Shown one piece after another: positions 19,111-29,645 of a stretch of DNA of 64,000 bases (its first letter is position 1; each line of letters begins with the position of its first letter). The notes beneath the pieces were generated by a model. The model saw only the letters and a list, made by a program, of their open reading frames with translations. It was not told where the DNA came from and searched no databases. The position numbers were made by a program, and so were the translations under genes. Source of the stretch: Enterococcus alishanensis (GTDB taxonomy: Bacteria > Bacillota > Bacilli > Lactobacillales > Enterococcaceae); NCBI RefSeq assembly GCF_019218635.1, contig NZ_JAHUZB010000002.1, forward strand, positions 186,001 through 250,000, in the 5' to 3' direction.

Positions 19111-19992
19111 ATGGCAAACGTAACAGCTAAATTAGTAAAAGAATTACGCGATATGACAGGCGTAGGTATGATGGATGCTAAAAAAGCATTAGTAGAAGTA
19201 GAAGGCGACATGGACAAAGCTGTAGATTTTTTACGGGAAAAAGGAATGTCTAAAGCAGCTAAGAAAAATGATCGTATTGCAGCTGAAGGTTTAGCTTCAG
19301 TCGCAATCAACGGAAATTTTGCAGCAATTGTTGAAGTAAACTCAGAAACTGACTTTGTTTCAAAAAATGAAAAATTCCAAAACTTAGTAGCAGAAATCGC
19401 TAATTTAGTAGCTGAACATAAACCAGCTGATTTAGATGCAGCAATGGCTCTTAAAGCTTCAAATGGTACAATTTCTGAAGAATTAATCGAAGCAACACAA
19501 GTAATTGGTGAAAAAATCAGCTTCCGTCGTTTTAAAGTTTTAGAAAAAGCTGACAATGCTGCTTTCGGTGGTTACTTACACATGGGCGGTCGTATCGCTG
19601 TATTAACTGTTTTAGATGGTACAACTGACGAAGCGATTGCTAAAGATGTAGCAATGCATGTGGCAGCAATTAATCCTCGTTATGTAAACGAAAGCCAAAT
19701 TCCAGCTGAAGAGTTAGAACATGAAAAATCAGTTTTAACTGAACAAGCTTTAAACGAAGGCAAACCTGAAAAAATCGTTGCGAAAATGGTTGAAGGCCGT
19801 CTAAACAAATTCAAAGCAGAAATTGCTTTAGTTGACCAACCATTCGTTAAAGATCCAGATATGACAGTTGAAAAATATGTTGAATCTAAAGGTGCTACAG
19901 TTAAAGACTTCGTTCGTTTTGAAGTTGGCGAAGGTATCGAAAAACGCGAAGATAACTTTGTTGAAGAAGTTATGAATCAAGTGAAAAAATAA
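19111..19992 (+). CDS. tsf: Translation elongation factor Ts
   Basis: EF-Ts exchanges GDP for GTP on EF-Tu. The 293-residue protein has the N-terminal UBA-like segment with [30 protein letters not shown], the core signature with [24 protein letters not shown], and the [16 protein letters not shown] stretch. Length is typical. A GAGGAGG site lies ahead of the ATG. It follows rpsB, as in nearly all bacteria, and pyrH comes next behind a separate terminator and promoter. Confidence 0.98.
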   Translation: MANVTAKLVKELRDMTGVGMMDAKKALVEVEGDMDKAVDFLREKGMSKAAKKNDRIAAEGLASVAINGNFAAIVEVNSETDFVSKNEKFQNLVAEIANLVAEHKPADLDAAMALKASNGTISEELIEATQVIGEKISFRRFKVLEKADNAAFGGYLHMGGRIAVLTVLDGTTDEAIAKDVAMHVAAINPRYVNESQIPAEELEHEKSVLTEQALNEGKPEKIVAKMVEGRLNKFKAEIALVDQPFVKDPDMTVEKYVESKGATVKDFVRFEVGEGIEKREDNFVEEVMNQVKK

Positions 19993-20014
19993 AACTGTTT
20001 GAAAAAACAGGATT

Positions 20015-20046
20015 GGGAACGCATCTTTTGTGCGCTCCCTTTTTTT
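20015..20046 (+). terminator. Terminator after tsf
   Basis: GGGAACGCA (20015-20023) pairs with TGCGCTCCC (20031-20039) with one internal mismatch, then seven T. Confidence 0.8.
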
Positions 20047-20079
20047 AAGCATAACTCAATAGGTTTCAGAGAAAATTTA

Positions 20080-20088
20080 TGCTAAAAT
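20080..20088 (+). promoter_or_regulatory. Extended -10 promoter of pyrH-frr
   Basis: TGC-TAAAAT at 20080-20088, about 30 bases before the pyrH start; the -35 region is weak. Confidence 0.5.
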
Positions 20089-20117
20089 ATGATTAGAGCA
20101 ACTCTGGAGGTATGACA

Positions 20118-20840
20118 ATGACAGAACCAAGATATCAACGCGTAGTATTAAAAATAAGTGGCGAAGCTTTAGCCGGCGATGAAAGATTTGGTATTAATCC
20201 ACCAATTATCAAAGAAATCGTAGAAGAAATTAAAGAAGTTCACGAATTAGGTATCGAAATGGCAATTATTGTTGGTGGCGGAAATATTTGGCGTGGAAAT
20301 GTAGGCGCACAGATGGGTATGGAACGTGCACAAGCAGATTATATGGGCATGTTGGCGACAGTGATGAATGCATTAGCGCTACAAGATGCGTTAGAAAATA
20401 TTGGTGTACCAACCCGTGTACAAACATCAATCGAAATGCGTCAAATTGCCGAACCATATATTCGCCGTAAAGCAGAACGTCATTTAGAAAAAGGTCGGAT
20501 TGTTATTTTTGCCGGTGGAACAGGGAATCCATATTTCTCTACTGACACTACTGCAGCATTACGTGCTGCTGAAATTGATGCAGATGTGATTTTAATGGCT
20601 AAAAATAATGTTGATGGTGTTTATTCAGCCGATCCTAAATTGGATGCAAATGCCGTTAAGTTCGATGAATTAACTCACTTAGATGTGATTGCTAAAGGAT
20701 TGCAAGTAATGGATTCGACAGCAAGCTCTCTAAGTATGGATAATGATATTCCAGTCGTAGTTTTCAACTTAAACCAACCAGGTAATATTAAACGAGTTGT
20801 TTTGGGAGAAAATATCGGAACAACAGTGAGGGGGAAATAA
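20118..20840 (+). CDS. pyrH: Uridylate kinase (UMP kinase)
   Basis: PyrH phosphorylates UMP to UDP in pyrimidine nucleotide synthesis and belongs to the amino acid kinase fold. The 240-residue protein has [13 protein letters not shown] near its start, [10 protein letters not shown], the UMP-site segment [40 protein letters not shown] and the C-terminal [12 protein letters not shown]. The ATG at 20118 has CTGGAGG 8 bases upstream; the ATG at 20112 is too close to that site. frr begins one base after its stop, so the pair is co-translated. Confidence 0.97.
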   Translation: MTEPRYQRVVLKISGEALAGDERFGINPPIIKEIVEEIKEVHELGIEMAIIVGGGNIWRGNVGAQMGMERAQADYMGMLATVMNALALQDALENIGVPTRVQTSIEMRQIAEPYIRRKAERHLEKGRIVIFAGGTGNPYFSTDTTAALRAAEIDADVILMAKNNVDGVYSADPKLDANAVKFDELTHLDVIAKGLQVMDSTASSLSMDNDIPVVVFNLNQPGNIKRVVLGENIGTTVRGK

Positions 20841-20841
20841 C

Positions 20842-21399
20842 ATGGCAGATGCAGTCATGACAGAAGCAAAAGAAAAAATGAAAAAAGCTGAGGAAGCATT
20901 ACAACGCCAACTTGGACAAATTAGAGCAGGTCGTGCAAATGCAAGCTTGCTAGATCGGATTACGGTTAATTATTATGGTGCACCAACACCGATTAATCAA
21001 TTGGCTTCAATTACTATTCCAGAAGCACGGGTATTAATGATTACGCCTTTTGATAAAAGTACAATTGGAGATGTTGAAAAAGCTATTTTAGCTTCTGACA
21101 TCGGTTTGAATCCAGCAAATGACGGCAATGTCATTCGTTTGGTGATTCCACAATTAACTGAAGAACGTCGTAAAGAATTGGCTAAAGATGTGAAAAAAGA
21201 AGCTGAAGGCGCAAAAATTGCTGTCCGTAATGTCCGCCGTGATGTAATGGAAACTTACAAAAAGCAACAAAAAGCCAGTGAAATCACAGAAGATGATTTA
21301 CGTAATCTAGAAAAAGATATTCAAGCATTGACTGATGCAAGTGTGAAAGAAATCGATAGTATTATCGCTGACAAAGAAAAAGAATTGCTAGAAGGCTAA
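20842..21399 (+). CDS. frr: Ribosome recycling factor
   Basis: RRF splits post-termination ribosomes together with EF-G. The 185-residue protein has the expected two-domain pattern: a long helix with the [33 protein letters not shown] core, then [16 protein letters not shown] and the [14 protein letters not shown] return helix. Length is exactly typical. GAGGGGGAA precedes the ATG. It is the second gene of pyrH-frr and ends at a terminator. Confidence 0.98.
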   Translation: MADAVMTEAKEKMKKAEEALQRQLGQIRAGRANASLLDRITVNYYGAPTPINQLASITIPEARVLMITPFDKSTIGDVEKAILASDIGLNPANDGNVIRLVIPQLTEERRKELAKDVKKEAEGAKIAVRNVRRDVMETYKKQQKASEITEDDLRNLEKDIQALTDASVKEIDSIIADKEKELLEG

Positions 21400-21412
21400 T
21401 TCATTGTAAATT

Positions 21413-21451
21413 TCTTAGAGGAGAGCAAGTTCTTTTCTCTAAGATTTTTTT
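21413..21451 (+). terminator. Terminator after frr
   Basis: TCTTAGAGGAGAG (21413-21425) pairs with CTTTTCTCTAAGA (21432-21444), including two G-U pairs, then a run of T. Confidence 0.85.
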
Positions 21452-21507
21452 ATTTCTTGAAAAAAGCTAAATATGATTGGTTTGTCATAGGAAAAAGCTT
21501 ATTTTAT

Positions 21508-21516
21508 TGCTATAAT
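21508..21516 (+). promoter_or_regulatory. Extended -10 promoter of uppS-cdsA
   Basis: TGC-TATAAT at 21508-21516; no good -35 at 16-18 bases. Confidence 0.55.
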
Positions 21517-21554
21517 TGCATGTGAATTAAAACGCAGTTAAGAGGAGGAAAAAA

Positions 21555-22355
21555 ATGGTCTTACGATTTTTTCCGCAAAAAGAAAAATATACACCAGAAA
21601 AAAGTCAATTAACCTTTGATCCTAAACAAGCTATTCCTAAACATATCGCGATTATCATGGATGGAAATGGTCGTTGGGCTAAAAATCGCCGTTTACCAAG
21701 AGTTGCTGGCCATAAAGAAGGCATGGAGACGGTTAAGAAAATTACGAAGCATGCCAATCGTTTAGGGGTAAAAGTATTAACTTTATATGCGTTTTCAACT
21801 GAAAATTGGAAGCGTCCCGATGATGAAGTTAACTTTTTGATGCAATTACCTGTCGACTTTTTTGATACTTTTGTGCCAGAGTTAATTGAAGAAAATGTGC
21901 AGGTCCATGTTATGGGCTACGAACAATATTTACCGGCCCATACACAAGATGCTGTAAAGCGAGCTATCGAACAGACTGCTACAAACGATGGTCTGGTCTT
22001 AAATTTTGCCTTGAATTATGGCAGCCGGGCAGAAATTTTAACAGCTGTAAAAGGTATTGCCACGGAAGTGCAAAACAATCATTTAGCCGTTGAGGAAATT
22101 GATGAAACGGTTATGGGTAATCATCTAATGACTGGGTTTTTACCTGAAGATTTGCGAGATCCCGAATTAGTAATTCGTACCAGTGGTGAAGAACGAATCA
22201 GTAATTTCTTATTATGGCAGTTAGCCTATAGCGAATTATTTTTTACTAAAGCGTTGTGGCCAGACTTTGATGGGGAACATTTAGAAACCGCCATTGCTGA
22301 TTTTCAAAAGCGAAACCGACGCTTTGGTGGACTAGACAAGGAGGAGAAAAAATGA
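21555..22355 (+). CDS. uppS: Isoprenyl transferase (undecaprenyl diphosphate synthase)
   Basis: UppS adds isopentenyl units to farnesyl-PP to make the C55 lipid carrier for wall polymers. The 266-residue protein has HIAIIMDGNGRWAKNRRLPRVAGHKEGM, containing the catalytic aspartate, then LTLYAFSTENWKRP and, near the end, DPELVIRTSGEERISNFLLWQLAYSELFF. A short N-terminal extension (about 28 residues) precedes the core. GAGGAGG lies upstream of the ATG. Its stop overlaps the cdsA start (ATGA), so translation is coupled. Confidence 0.97.
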   Translation: MVLRFFPQKEKYTPEKSQLTFDPKQAIPKHIAIIMDGNGRWAKNRRLPRVAGHKEGMETVKKITKHANRLGVKVLTLYAFSTENWKRPDDEVNFLMQLPVDFFDTFVPELIEENVQVHVMGYEQYLPAHTQDAVKRAIEQTATNDGLVLNFALNYGSRAEILTAVKGIATEVQNNHLAVEEIDETVMGNHLMTGFLPEDLRDPELVIRTSGEERISNFLLWQLAYSELFFTKALWPDFDGEHLETAIADFQKRNRRFGGLDKEEKK

Positions 22356-23143
22356 GAACAAGAGTAATTACTGCAGTTGTAGCTTTAGCTATTTTTATTC
22401 CAATATTATATGTTGGCGGAATAGCAGTCGAAATCGCAGCTGCTGTTCTAGCAGGTGTCGGTGTTTATGAACTTTTTAGAATGCGACAGCTAGCGATCTT
22501 AAGCTTTGAAGGAGTATTAGCCATTCTCGGAGCAGTATTTTTAGTTTTTCCAATAAATAAATATCTTTCTTTCTTTGGAGATACAAGCAATTATTTATTA
22601 TTCTATCTAACAGTGATGATTATTTTAGGATTTTCAGTCATTTCGAAAAATACCTATACTTTTGATGAAGCTGGTTTTCCAGTTTTAGTGAGTTTGTATG
22701 TGGGGATGGGTTTTCAAAATTTAGTTGTTGCTCGTTCAGCAGGATTAGCACTATTATTATTTGCCTTTTTTGTTGTTTGGGCGACTGATATCGGTGCCTA
22801 TATGGTTGGTCGTAGATTTGGCAATCGGAAGCTATGGCCAGATATTTCACCAAATAAAACGGTAGAAGGTGCTTTAGGCGGAATTTTATCCGCAGTTGTT
22901 GTGGCAATCATTTTTGTTATCGCGATGCCGGGGATTTTCCAACATAATTTATTGACGATGATTATTTTTACAATTATCTTTTCAATTGTTGGTCAATTTG
23001 GTGATTTGGTAGAGTCAGCAATTAAACGGCATTACGGAGTAAAAGACTCAGGGAAAATTTTACCAGGTCATGGCGGCATTTTAGATCGTTTTGACAGTAT
23101 GTTGTTTGTCTTTCCAATGATGCATTTACTTGGCATTTTTTAA
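22352..23143 (+). CDS. cdsA: Phosphatidate cytidylyltransferase
   Basis: CdsA makes CDP-diacylglycerol from phosphatidate and CTP, the branch point for phosphatidylglycerol and cardiolipin. It is a 263-residue integral membrane protein with about seven to eight segments. The family signature at the C-terminus reads SPNKTVEGALGG, then GDLVESAIKRHYGVKDSGKILPGHGGILDRFDS. It overlaps uppS by 4 bases and ends at its own terminator. The downstream rseP gene is probably transcribed separately as well. Confidence 0.96.
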   Translation: MRTRVITAVVALAIFIPILYVGGIAVEIAAAVLAGVGVYELFRMRQLAILSFEGVLAILGAVFLVFPINKYLSFFGDTSNYLLFYLTVMIILGFSVISKNTYTFDEAGFPVLVSLYVGMGFQNLVVARSAGLALLLFAFFVVWATDIGAYMVGRRFGNRKLWPDISPNKTVEGALGGILSAVVVAIIFVIAMPGIFQHNLLTMIIFTIIFSIVGQFGDLVESAIKRHYGVKDSGKILPGHGGILDRFDSMLFVFPMMHLLGIF

Positions 23144-23155
23144 ACATAAATTTTG

Positions 23156-23194
23156 GAGCTATTAAGAAAGTTTTATTTCTTAATGGCTCTTTTT
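23156..23194 (+). terminator. Terminator after cdsA
   Basis: GAGCTATTAAGAAA (23156-23169) pairs with TTTCTTAATGGCTC (23176-23189), 14 bp with one G-U pair, then five T. Confidence 0.85.
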
Positions 23195-23290
23195 ATAAAT
23201 TTTTTTATCGGTGGATAAAGAAAGATAGGTCTTTTTTAATAAGTATGATAGACTAATAAACAAGAAAATCAGTGAAGGTAGAGGATTTTA

Positions 23291-24559
23291 ATGCGTACAA
23301 TTATTACGTTTTTGATTGTTTTTGGAGTGTTAGTGATTGTTCATGAATTTGGACATTTCTTTTTTGCAAAGCGAGCAGGAATTTTGGTTCGTGAATTTGC
23401 GATTGGTATGGGGCCAAAAATTTATGCTCATATGGGTAAAGATGGCACCACTTATACGATTCGTTTGCTACCAATTGGTGGTTATGTACGGATGGCGGGT
23501 TTGGAGGAAGAAGAAACAAACTTGACTCCTGGTATGCCACTTTCAGTTGAGCTGAGTCCTAAAGGTGAAGTACAGAGAATTAATGTTAGTAAAAAAATTC
23601 AGTTGCCAAATAGTGTACCAATGGAATTAATTGCTGCCGATTTAGTTGATGATTTAACTTTAAAAGGTTATGTTCACGGTGATGAGAGCCAAGAAGTCGT
23701 CTATCCTGTTAATCATGATGCAACTATCATTGAAGAAACTGGAACAGAAGTCCGAATTGCACCGAGAGATGTACAATTCCAATCAGCAAAATTAGGGTCA
23801 AGAATTTTAACAAACTTTGCTGGACCAATGAATAATTTTCTTTTAACGATTGTATTATTAATCGCGTTGGCCTTTATTCGTGGTGGCGTGCCAGTAACAA
23901 ATACTAACCAAATTGGTACCGTTCAAGATAACAGTCCGGCAGAAGCTGCAGGTATAGCTGACGGGGATCGCATCTTATCGATTGATGGAGAAAAAATTAG
24001 TAGCTGGAATGATTTGACCGCTATTGTCACCCAAAATCCCGACAAAAAATTAACCATCGAATACAGTCATAATGGAAATAAAGAAACAACTACTTTAACT
24101 GCAAAAAGTGTCAAAAGTGGCAATGAAACCATTGGACAAATTGGTGTAACTAATGCCATGAAGACCGGAATTATCGATAAAATTGCCAGTGGTTTTACTG
24201 GAGCCTTTGCAATGGTTACCGGATTACTTTCTGCGTTAGGATCTTTATTCACAGGTTTTAGCTTAAATAAATTAGGTGGACCCGTCATGATTTATCAGTT
24301 GTCTTCTCAAGCAGCCAGTCAAGGAGTAGCTACGGTGATTAACTTAATGGCTTTCTTATCAATGAATTTAGGAATTGTTAATTTATTACCGATTCCAGCA
24401 TTTGATGGTGGGAAAATTGTTTTAAACTTTATTGAAGGTATTCGCGGAAAACCGTTAGACCCTGAAAAAGAAGGCATGATCACGATGGTTGGATTTGCTT
24501 TTATTATGGTATTGATGGTTCTAGTAACTTGGAATGATATTCAACGTTTTTTCTTTTAA
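23291..24559 (+). CDS. rseP: RIP metalloprotease RseP (Eep homologue)
   Basis: This is an intramembrane site-2 zinc protease. The 422-residue protein has HEFGH (His18, Glu19, His22) in the first membrane segment, a PDZ domain at about 215-290, and the conserved NLLPIPAFDGGKI motif with the third zinc ligand near residue 380. The length equals that of enterococcal Eep. Eep processes lipoprotein signal peptides into sex pheromones and cleaves the anti-sigma factor RsiV; those functions are known for the family and inferred here. AGGTAGAGGA lies upstream of the ATG. Confidence 0.96.
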   Translation: MRTIITFLIVFGVLVIVHEFGHFFFAKRAGILVREFAIGMGPKIYAHMGKDGTTYTIRLLPIGGYVRMAGLEEEETNLTPGMPLSVELSPKGEVQRINVSKKIQLPNSVPMELIAADLVDDLTLKGYVHGDESQEVVYPVNHDATIIEETGTEVRIAPRDVQFQSAKLGSRILTNFAGPMNNFLLTIVLLIALAFIRGGVPVTNTNQIGTVQDNSPAEAAGIADGDRILSIDGEKISSWNDLTAIVTQNPDKKLTIEYSHNGNKETTTLTAKSVKSGNETIGQIGVTNAMKTGIIDKIASGFTGAFAMVTGLLSALGSLFTGFSLNKLGGPVMIYQLSSQAASQGVATVINLMAFLSMNLGIVNLLPIPAFDGGKIVLNFIEGIRGKPLDPEKEGMITMVGFAFIMVLMVLVTWNDIQRFFF

Positions 24560-24571
24560 AAAAATTTAATG

Positions 24572-24611
24572 AAAGATGTGGCAGATATAATCGAGCCGCA
24601 TCTTTTTGTTT
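24572..24611 (+). terminator. Terminator after rseP
   Basis: AAAGATGTGGC (24572-24582) pairs with GCCGCATCTTT (24595-24605), one G-U pair, followed by TTGTTTTG. Confidence 0.7.
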
Positions 24612-24680
24612 TGTAATGCAAGAAATCGAAAAAAAAGTTATACTGAGAAGTACTTTAAAAAAAGTGAAGGAGATGTCAAG

Positions 24681-27600
24681 GTGTCTGAAAATCGCGAAAT
24701 GTTTGAAAATTTATTACAACAAATTGAATTAGCTGATGAAGACCAGCAAAATTCTTTGATGCAAGAAGCAACGATTAAAGAAGTGGTAGTCCATCAAAAT
24801 TCAAGAGTTTGGGAATTTTATATTCAAACACCTAAAATTTTACCGGCAGAATTATTTTTACGTTTTTATCATCATTTACAAATTGCCTTCAATCAAATTG
24901 CCAGTGTAAAACTACATATTGTTCCTTTAGAAAATAATTATGATGAAAAAATATTGCAAGCTTATTGGCAAATCGCGCTTAGAGAGCAAGATTGTGATAC
25001 GCCATTAGTCAAACAAGTTTTGAGTAAGCCGTTGCCAGTTATTTCTGGTAACCAAATTATTTTGTTAATTGATAATCAACAAGTCATTCCATTTTTGAAG
25101 CAACAATATTTACCCTTAATAGAGGAAAATCTAGAAAATTTTGGCTTTCCAAAATTACGTATTGATCCAGAAGTTGACGAAGAACAGGCTCAACGAGTAG
25201 TCGAGCTTTTCGAAGAACGTAAAAAAGAGCAAGAAGCTGCAATGCAGGCCCAAGCAGCGGAAAGTATTGCTACTTACGAAAGCAAAAAGAAAGATAAAAA
25301 AGCGACTAGTCAAAGCGGTCCAATCCAAATGGGTAGAAATATTCCGACTGATGAAGTGATTACTCCAATGGGCAACATTATCGAAGAAGAACGTCGTGTA
25401 ACCATTGAAGGCTTTATTTTTGATAAAGAAATCCGTGAGCTGCGTTCGAAACGCAAAATTTTAATCTTGAAAATGACAGATTATACCTCTTCTTTTGTCG
25501 TAAAGAAATTCTCCAACGGCGAAAAAGATGAGCAATTGTTTGATGCCATTCCTGAAAAAAGTTGGCTAAAAGTTCGAGGGAGCATTCAAGAAGATACTTT
25601 TATGCGAGATTTAGTTATGAATGCACAAGATTTACAGGAAGTAAAACATCCAGAAAGAACAGACAATGCTCCGGCAAAAAGAGTCGAATTACATTTACAT
25701 TCAAATATGTCTACGATGGATGCTACCAATAATATTAAAGATTTAGTCGCTCAAGCTGGTAAATGGGGACACAAAGCAGTAGCTATTACCGATCACGCAG
25801 GAGCGCAATCATTTCCAGATGCCCATGCTGCTGGGAAAAAAGCAGGCGTGAAAATTTTATATGGTGTGGAAGCAAACGTTGTAGATGATGGTGTTGTGAT
25901 TGCCTATAATGACAGTCATGTTGAATTAAATGAAGCAACTTATGTTGTTTTTGACGTAGAAACAACCGGGCTTTCAGCAGTTTACGATACAATTATTGAA
26001 TTAGCTGCTGTAAAAATGCATAAAGGAAATGTCGTCGATACCTTTGAAGAATTTATCGATCCAGGCCATCCGTTATCAGAAACCACTATCAATCTAACTG
26101 GTATTACTGATGAAATGGTGAGGGGATCTAAATCAGAAAAAAAAGTCATGACACTCTTTGAGAAATTCAGTGAGGGTTCCATCCTAGTTGCCCACAATGC
26201 TTCTTTTGATATTGGCTTTATTAATACAACTTACGTTAGAAATAATATGCCAGAAACAAGCAATCCGGTAATTGATACTTTGGAATTGGCTCGATATCTG
26301 TACCCGCAATTTAAACGTTTTGGTCTAGGAGTCTTGACTAAGAAATTTGGAATTAATTTAGAACAGCATCACCGGGCAGTCTATGATGCCGAGGCAACTG
26401 GACATTTGGCTTGGATTTTCATCAAAGAAGCAATGGAAAATCATCAAATGTTTTATCATGATCAAGTCAATGATCATGTGGGAGAAGGTGATTCTTACAA
26501 ACGAGCACGACCTTTTCACGTGACTTTATTGGCTAAAAATCAGACAGGACTAAAAGACTTATTCAAGTTAATCTCGATGTCTAACGTGAATTTCTTTGAA
26601 AGAGTTCCGCGAATTCCACGCTCTCAGTTAAAAAAATTGCGAGAAAACTTATTAGTCGGTTCAGCTTGTTCAAATGGTGAAATATTTGAAGCGATGATGC
26701 AAAAAGGTGTCGAAGAGGCAAAAAATAAAGCGAGTTTCTATGATTACATAGAAGTCATGCCTAAAGCTGTCTACGCACCGTTAATTGAACAAGAGTTAGT
26801 CAAAAGCCAGGCTGATTTGGAAGATATTATTAAAAATATTATTCAAATTGGTAAGGATTTAGATAAAATCGTCGTAGCAACAGGTGACGTCCATTACTTA
26901 AATGAAGAAGATGGGATTTATCGCAAAATTTTGATTAGTTCAATGGGGGGAGCAAACCCATTAAATCGCCATTCTTTACCTGACGTTCATTTCAGAACAA
27001 CTGATGAAATGTTGAGAGCTTTTAGCTTTTTAGGTGAAGCATTGGCACAAGAAATTGTGGTAACCAATACAAATGCGATTGCTGATATTTGTGAAGAAAT
27101 TGTCCCAGTCAAAGATGAATTGTATACGCCGAAAATTCCTGGTTCAGAAGAAGAAATCAAAGAGTTGAGTTATTCGAAAGCCAAAGAATTATACGGCGAT
27201 CCTTTACCGGAAATTATCGAAAAACGTTTAGAAAAAGAATTGACTTCTATTATTGGTAATGGTTTCTCAGTTATTTATTTGATCTCACAAAAACTAGTTC
27301 ATAAAAGTAATGAAGATGGCTACTTAGTTGGTTCTCGTGGGTCAGTTGGCTCTAGTTTTGTAGCTACCATGACTGGAATTACCGAAGTGAATCCTTTGCC
27401 GCCTCATTACTATTGTCCAAATTGCCAGTATTCAGAATTTTTTGATGATGGCTCTTATGGTTCAGGTTTTGATATGCCGGAAAAAGCTTGTCCGAAATGC
27501 AGTACTCGTTTAAATAAAGATGGGCACGATATTCCTTTTGAAACGTTCTTAGGCTTCCATGGTGATAAAGTTCCCGATATTGATTTGAATTTTTCTGGCG

Positions 27601-29018
27601 ATTATCAAGCCAAAGCCCATGATTATACCAAAGTTTTATTTGGTGAGGATTATGTGTTTAGAGCTGGAACAATTGGTACGGTAGCTGATAAAACGGCTTA
27701 TGGCTTCGTAAAAGGTTATGAACGAGATCATAATTTACATTTTAGAAATGCTGAAATTGATCGTTTGGCTAAAGGTGCAACTGGCGTAAAGCGGACTACT
27801 GGTCAGCATCCAGGTGGGATTATTGTTATTCCTGATTACATGGATGTTTACGATTTTACGCCAATTCAATATCCGGCTGATGATCAAGGTTCTGAATGGA
27901 AGACGACCCATTTTGATTTCCATTCGATCCATGACAATGTTTTAAAACTAGATATTCTTGGACACGATGATCCGACGGTGATTCGGATGCTGCAAGAACT
28001 TTCAGGAATTGATCCGAAAACAATTCCGACAGATGATCAAGAAGTTATGAAAATTTTTTCTGGTCCCCATGTTTTAGGCGTGGAACCTGATCAAATTTTT
28101 TCTAAAACTGGGACCTTAGGTATTCCAGAATTTGGTACCCGTTTTGTACGGGGGATGTTGGAAGAAACGCGTCCAACTACTTTTGCAGAATTACTGCAAA
28201 TTTCAGGGCTATCTCACGGAACCGATGTTTGGTTAGGCAATGCAGAAGAATTAATCTCGCGAGGAGAAGCAACATTGGCTGAAGTAATCGGTTGTCGGGA
28301 TGATATCATGGTTTATTTAATTCATGCTGGTCTAGATTCTGGGATGGCTTTTAAGATTATGGAAACGGTACGTAAAGGTATGTGGAACAAAATTGATGAT
28401 GAATTGCGAAATACTTATTTAGCAGCTATGAAAGAAAATAATGTACCTGATTGGTATATTGATTCTTGTTCAAAAATTAAGTATATGTTTCCGAAAGCCC
28501 ATGCGGCAGCCTATGTATTAATGGCGTTACGGGTAGCTTATTTTAAAGTCTATTTCCCAATTTTATATTACTGTGCCTATTTTTCAGTACGGGCTGACGA
28601 TTTTGATTTAGTCGCCATGGCGAAAGGTAAAGATGCAGTCAAAGCTGCTATGAAAGCCATCACTGATAAAGGAATGGATGCAACTACGAAAGAGAAAAAT
28701 CAGTTGACGGTATTAGAATTGTGTAATGAAATGTTGGAACGTGGATTTTCATTTTCAATGATTGATTTATATAAATCCGATGCCCATGATTTTGTGATTG
28801 ATGGAGATACTTTAATTGCTCCTTTTAGAGCAGTTCCAGGATTAGGGTTAAACGTAGCAAACCAAATTGTTGAAGCAAGAAAAGATGGTATTTTCTTATC
28901 GAAAGAAGATTTGGCTACTCGTGGCAAAGTCTCAAAAACGTTAATCGAGTATATGGACAATCAAGGAGTTCTGAAGGATCTACCTGATGAAAATCAGCTT
29001 TCACTTTTTGATATGTAA
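24681..29018 (+). CDS. polC: DNA polymerase III PolC-type, alpha subunit
   Basis: PolC is the main replicative polymerase of low-GC Gram-positives, with built-in proofreading. The 1445-residue protein has an N-terminal region and OB fold; a PHP domain split around residues 335 and 900 ([16 protein letters not shown]); an inserted 3'-5' exonuclease (FDVETTGLS, about 424; [20 protein letters not shown]); a zinc-binding cluster YYCPNCQYS...[10 protein letters not shown] (about 912-950); and polymerase motifs including [11 protein letters not shown] and [12 protein letters not shown] chose the GTG at 24681 with AAGGAG 8 bases upstream. Length is typical. Confidence 0.97.
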   Translation: MSENREMFENLLQQIELADEDQQNSLMQEATIKEVVVHQNSRVWEFYIQTPKILPAELFLRFYHHLQIAFNQIASVKLHIVPLENNYDEKILQAYWQIALREQDCDTPLVKQVLSKPLPVISGNQIILLIDNQQVIPFLKQQYLPLIEENLENFGFPKLRIDPEVDEEQAQRVVELFEERKKEQEAAMQAQAAESIATYESKKKDKKATSQSGPIQMGRNIPTDEVITPMGNIIEEERRVTIEGFIFDKEIRELRSKRKILILKMTDYTSSFVVKKFSNGEKDEQLFDAIPEKSWLKVRGSIQEDTFMRDLVMNAQDLQEVKHPERTDNAPAKRVELHLHSNMSTMDATNNIKDLVAQAGKWGHKAVAITDHAGAQSFPDAHAAGKKAGVKILYGVEANVVDDGVVIAYNDSHVELNEATYVVFDVETTGLSAVYDTIIELAAVKMHKGNVVDTFEEFIDPGHPLSETTINLTGITDEMVRGSKSEKKVMTLFEKFSEGSILVAHNASFDIGFINTTYVRNNMPETSNPVIDTLELARYLYPQFKRFGLGVLTKKFGINLEQHHRAVYDAEATGHLAWIFIKEAMENHQMFYHDQVNDHVGEGDSYKRARPFHVTLLAKNQTGLKDLFKLISMSNVNFFERVPRIPRSQLKKLRENLLVGSACSNGEIFEAMMQKGVEEAKNKASFYDYIEVMPKAVYAPLIEQELVKSQADLEDIIKNIIQIGKDLDKIVVATGDVHYLNEEDGIYRKILISSMGGANPLNRHSLPDVHFRTTDEMLRAFSFLGEALAQEIVVTNTNAIADICEEIVPVKDELYTPKIPGSEEEIKELSYSKAKELYGDPLPEIIEKRLEKELTSIIGNGFSVIYLISQKLVHKSNEDGYLVGSRGSVGSSFVATMTGITEVNPLPPHYYCPNCQYSEFFDDGSYGSGFDMPEKACPKCSTRLNKDGHDIPFETFLGFHGDKVPDIDLNFSGDYQAKAHDYTKVLFGEDYVFRAGTIGTVADKTAYGFVKGYERDHNLHFRNAEIDRLAKGATGVKRTTGQHPGGIIVIPDYMDVYDFTPIQYPADDQGSEWKTTHFDFHSIHDNVLKLDILGHDDPTVIRMLQELSGIDPKTIPTDDQEVMKIFSGPHVLGVEPDQIFSKTGTLGIPEFGTRFVRGMLEETRPTTFAELLQISGLSHGTDVWLGNAEELISRGEATLAEVIGCRDDIMVYLIHAGLDSGMAFKIMETVRKGMWNKIDDELRNTYLAAMKENNVPDWYIDSCSKIKYMFPKAHAAAYVLMALRVAYFKVYFPILYYCAYFSVRADDFDLVAMAKGKDAVKAAMKAITDKGMDATTKEKNQLTVLELCNEMLERGFSFSMIDLYKSDAHDFVIDGDTLIAPFRAVPGLGLNVANQIVEARKDGIFLSKEDLATRGKVSKTLIEYMDNQGVLKDLPDENQLSLFDM

Positions 29019-29055
29019 AGAAAAATGAAAGAAACAACATGCAATGAACCATCAG

Positions 29056-29084
29056 TTGAATTTTCTATAAATTTATGATAGTAT
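29056..29084 (+). promoter_or_regulatory. Promoter of the rimP-nusA-infB operon
   Basis: TTGAAT (29056-29061), 17 bases, then TAGTAT (29079-29084) with an upstream TGA giving an extended -10. A start near 29091 is expected. Confidence 0.75.
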
Positions 29085-29104
29085 TACAAAGTAATCAGAT
29101 GAGT

Positions 29105-29133
29105 GAGTGAGGGAGAAATCCCTCACTCTTTTT
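29105..29133 (+). terminator. Leader terminator between the operon promoter and rimP (probable attenuator)
   Basis: GAGTGAGGGA (29105-29114), GAAA loop, TCCCTCACTC (29119-29128) and five T form a textbook intrinsic terminator. It starts about 15 bases after the predicted transcription start and ends 27 bases before rimP. Because it lies downstream of the operon's own promoter, it should attenuate the operon rather than end polC alone. Confidence 0.85.
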
Positions 29134-29159
29134 AATGGATTGAAAAGGAGGCTACAGGC

Positions 29160-29633
29160 TTGAGCAGTGTAATCGAAACCGTGACAGATTTAGTTACGCC
29201 GATTGTTGACAAAGAAAATTTTGAATTAGTGGAAATTGAGTTTGTCAAAGAAGGGAAAAGTTGGTTTTTAAGAATTTTTATTGATAAAGAAGGTGGCATT
29301 GATATTGAAGAGTGTGCTTTTGTCAGTGAAAAATTAAGTGAGAAATTAGACGCGTTAGATCCCGATCCGATCCCCCAAGCTTATTTTCTGGAAGTTTCAT
29401 CTCCTGGTGCAGAACGTCCATTGAAAAAAGAAGCCGACTATCAAAAGGCTTTAGGTGAGTATATCCATATTTCCCTTTATCAAAATATTGAAGGTGAAAA
29501 GCAATACGAAGGCTTCTTAAAAGAGTTGACCCAAGAAGAATTGACTTTGACTGTCAAAATTAAAACCCGAAAAAAAGACATTACATTTGATCGAAAAAAT
29601 ATCGCAAAAGCCCGTTTGGCAATTGAGTTTTAG
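29160..29633 (+). CDS. rimP: Ribosome maturation factor RimP
   Basis: RimP assists 30S subunit assembly. The 157-residue protein has the two-domain pattern: [49 protein letters not shown], and then [20 protein letters not shown] leading to the C-terminal SH3-like barrel. The start is TTG at 29160 with AAGGAGG 8 bases upstream. It is the first gene of the conserved rimP-nusA-ylxR-ylxQ-infB-rbfA operon and lies behind a leader terminator. Confidence 0.95.
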   Translation: MSSVIETVTDLVTPIVDKENFELVEIEFVKEGKSWFLRIFIDKEGGIDIEECAFVSEKLSEKLDALDPDPIPQAYFLEVSSPGAERPLKKEADYQKALGEYIHISLYQNIEGEKQYEGFLKELTQEELTLTVKIKTRKKDITFDRKNIAKARLAIEF

Positions 29634-29645
29634 GAGGAAAAATAA

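Noticed and set aside
19023-19556. 177-codon open frame antisense to tsf
   Set aside because: It mirrors the codon pattern of a certain gene (tsf), has no ribosome binding site or family resemblance, and such long shadows are common opposite A-rich conserved genes.
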